Shown here: in pieces, positions 62,965 through 64,000 of the stretch
Position numbering within the stretch: position 1 is the first letter of the stretch
How the letters are laid out: each line of letters begins with the position of its first letter
From: CCMP332 sp965267555
Lineage (GTDB): Bacteria > Bacteroidota > Bacteroidia > Cytophagales > CCMP332
Assembly: GCA_965267555.1 (NCBI GenBank)
Contig: OZ254083.1
Span: 1,612,001-1,676,000 of the forward strand
DNA length: 64,000 bases
Direction of reading: 5' to 3'
Program-made: the position numbers and the translations under genes
The notes under the pieces: generated by a model
Databases searched by the model: none
What the model saw: the letters and a program-made list of their open reading frames with translations, nothing else
Told to the model about the DNA's origin: nothing

Positions 62965-63924
62965 TTGAGCACATTTCTAAAATCCCTACTGATTTTTCTA
63001 TTCGTTCTAAGTGCTATTCTTTATCCTCTGGACAGATTATTTTCAATTTCACTGGCCAATACGGAAACAGGGGAATTTTCTGTTTGGAACGACATCCTGA
63101 ATGGGCAAATCCAGGACCCCATTCTTATTTATGGAAGTTCCAGAGCCTGGGTTCAAATAGACCCGGAAATTCTGGAAGACTCACTTGATTTATCGGTTTA
63201 TAATATGGGGATTGATGGTCATAATTTTCAGCTGCAGTATTTAAGACATAGCCTCAATTTAAAATACGCCGATACACCGCAATACATAGTTCAAATCGTA
63301 GATCATGCTACCCTTCAAAAGAGGGCGGACTTATATAACTTAAACCAGTTTTTGCCTTATATGCTCTTCGACGAGTATTTTTATAAATATACCCTTGACT
63401 TCCGGGGTTTTAAAAAATACGATTTTTTTATCCCATTGATTCGCTATTCCGGTAACACCAATGCAATGGCCAATATACTTTTTTCATGGTATGGAAAAGT
63501 GAATTCAAAAAAAATTCGAGAAAAAGGCTTTAAAGCAAATAAGAAATCATGGAATAAAGACTTTGATCATGCAAAAAGTAAATTTAAATCCTACAAAATA
63601 GATATAGATTCCCAGAGCATAAATCTTTTTGAAAATTTTATAATTGAGTGTCAAAATAATTCCACCAAATTGATTTTGGTTTATCCGCCCGAATATATCG
63701 AAGGTCAATATTTTATTGAGAATAGAGCATCCTTAATCAATTTGTATAAAAATTTAGCATCAAAACACAATTTGATGTTTTTGGACTACTCAAAGGGTGA
63801 AATCAATTATAAAAAAGACTTATTTTATAATGTCTTGCATTTAAATAAAGAAGGATCTGTACTTTTCAGCGCATTGCTTGCCAACGATTTAAAGTCAATT
63901 ATTAAGTCTCAAATTGCTATTTAA
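62965..63924 (+). CDS. SGNH-hydrolase-like partner of the MBOAT protein
   Basis: A 319-residue protein with an N-terminal membrane anchor (about 5-25) and an SGNH-type body: the nucleophile block is YGSSRAW (Ser58), block II is near YNMGIDGHN, and the last block reads LFYNVLHLNKEG, giving Asn289-x-x-His292 where the family usually has Asp-x-x-His. DltD- or AlgJ-like proteins of this kind finish the O-acylation started by MBOAT partners. The start is TTG directly after the MBOAT stop. Whether the Asn allows catalysis is unclear. Confidence 0.72.
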   Translation: MSTFLKSLLIFLFVLSAILYPLDRLFSISLANTETGEFSVWNDILNGQIQDPILIYGSSRAWVQIDPEILEDSLDLSVYNMGIDGHNFQLQYLRHSLNLKYADTPQYIVQIVDHATLQKRADLYNLNQFLPYMLFDEYFYKYTLDFRGFKKYDFFIPLIRYSGNTNAMANILFSWYGKVNSKKIREKGFKANKKSWNKDFDHAKSKFKSYKIDIDSQSINLFENFIIECQNNSTKLILVYPPEYIEGQYFIENRASLINLYKNLASKHNLMFLDYSKGEINYKKDLFYNVLHLNKEGSVLFSALLANDLKSIIKSQIAI

Positions 63925-63935
63925 GATAATTTTAG

Positions 63936-64000
63936 ATGTCTAATTCGAATATTGTAATAAGTGTTAAAAACATAAGTAAACGTTATCGTTTAGGCACATA
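63936..64000 (+). CDS. wzt: ABC transporter ATP-binding protein (Wzt-like), 5' end only
   Basis: The first 21 codons read MSNSNIVISVKNISKRYRLG and T, the usual start of polysaccharide-export ATPases (a beta strand, then NISKRYRLG before Walker A). The window ends before Walker A. Its position after wzm and the acylation genes supports the assignment. Confidence 0.75.
   Translation, partial: MSNSNIVISVKNISKRYRLGT

Overview
The window is chromosomal DNA from a Bacteroidota bacterium, most likely a free-living gliding or marine-type member of Cytophagales or a relative. The evidence is two secreted proteins with type IX secretion sorting domains (a short type A protein and a 2905-residue type B giant), -33/-7 promoters of the TTTG / TAnnTTTG kind, few Shine-Dalgarno-like sites, frequent TTG starts, Bacteroidota-specific hypothetical genes, and the miaB / sigma-54 activator / lptE / TPR / secG / groSL order. 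Base composition is AT-rich and even. I saw no rRNA, tRNA, CRISPR array, insertion sequence, integrase or phage gene.

Layout. 0.1-6 kb (minus strand): two NAD(P)-dependent oxidoreductases, a PepSY-like secreted protein, a glycosidase-like lipoprotein, then groL and groS with a strong terminator and a sigma-54-like promoter. 6-13 kb: secG, a lysine-rich TPR protein, lptE, a receiver-less sigma-54 activator, miaB and pabB. 13-18.6 kb (mostly plus): a DUF4197 lipoprotein, PDH E2, hslV, an ArsC-like protein, a four-helix-bundle protein, DUF1289 and DUF2721 proteins and a TraB/GumN protein. 18.6-31.6 kb: class III aminotransferase, gamma-glutamyltransferase, PIN-PhoH ATPase, citrullinase-like hydrolase, lactate/malate dehydrogenase, a metal-uptake operon (DtxR-type repressor, TroA-like lipoprotein, ATPase, but no permease), a glycosyltransferase, dapD, a thioesterase, 3-hydroxyacyl-CoA dehydrogenase and a secreted DNRLRE protein. 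31.6-42.2 kb: an SLC12-type transporter, smc, a TerB-like protein, a methyltransferase and UbiA-like pair, pgk, ferredoxin and a LuxC-type acyl-CoA reductase.

42.2-50.9 kb is one giant surface-protein gene. It holds 12 Ig-like repeats with a visible three-repeat higher-order period, 7 PKD/Ig-like repeats of a second family, about 11 SprB-type repeats and a C-terminal sorting domain. 51-64 kb is aconitase followed 9 bases later by an exopolysaccharide locus: Wza-like export protein, Wzc-like tyrosine kinase with a Gly-Tyr tail, UDP-glucuronate epimerase-like enzyme, WlbA-like dehydrogenase, NusG-like antiterminator, a winged-helix protein fused to a degenerate nucleotidyltransferase, ABC-2 permease (Wzm), MBOAT O-acyltransferase, an SGNH-like partner, and the first codons of the Wzt ATPase, cut by the window end.

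Most of the window is ordinary housekeeping sequence, and I did not find a clearly undescribed system. The observations most worth testing are the sigma-54-like promoter before groS near a sigma-54 activator, the period-3 domain duplication in the giant protein, the degenerate nucleotidyltransferase regulator in the polysaccharide locus, the terminator-like hairpin in the phoH leader, the paired metal-repressor operators, the metal transporter without a permease, and several short palindromic repeat elements.
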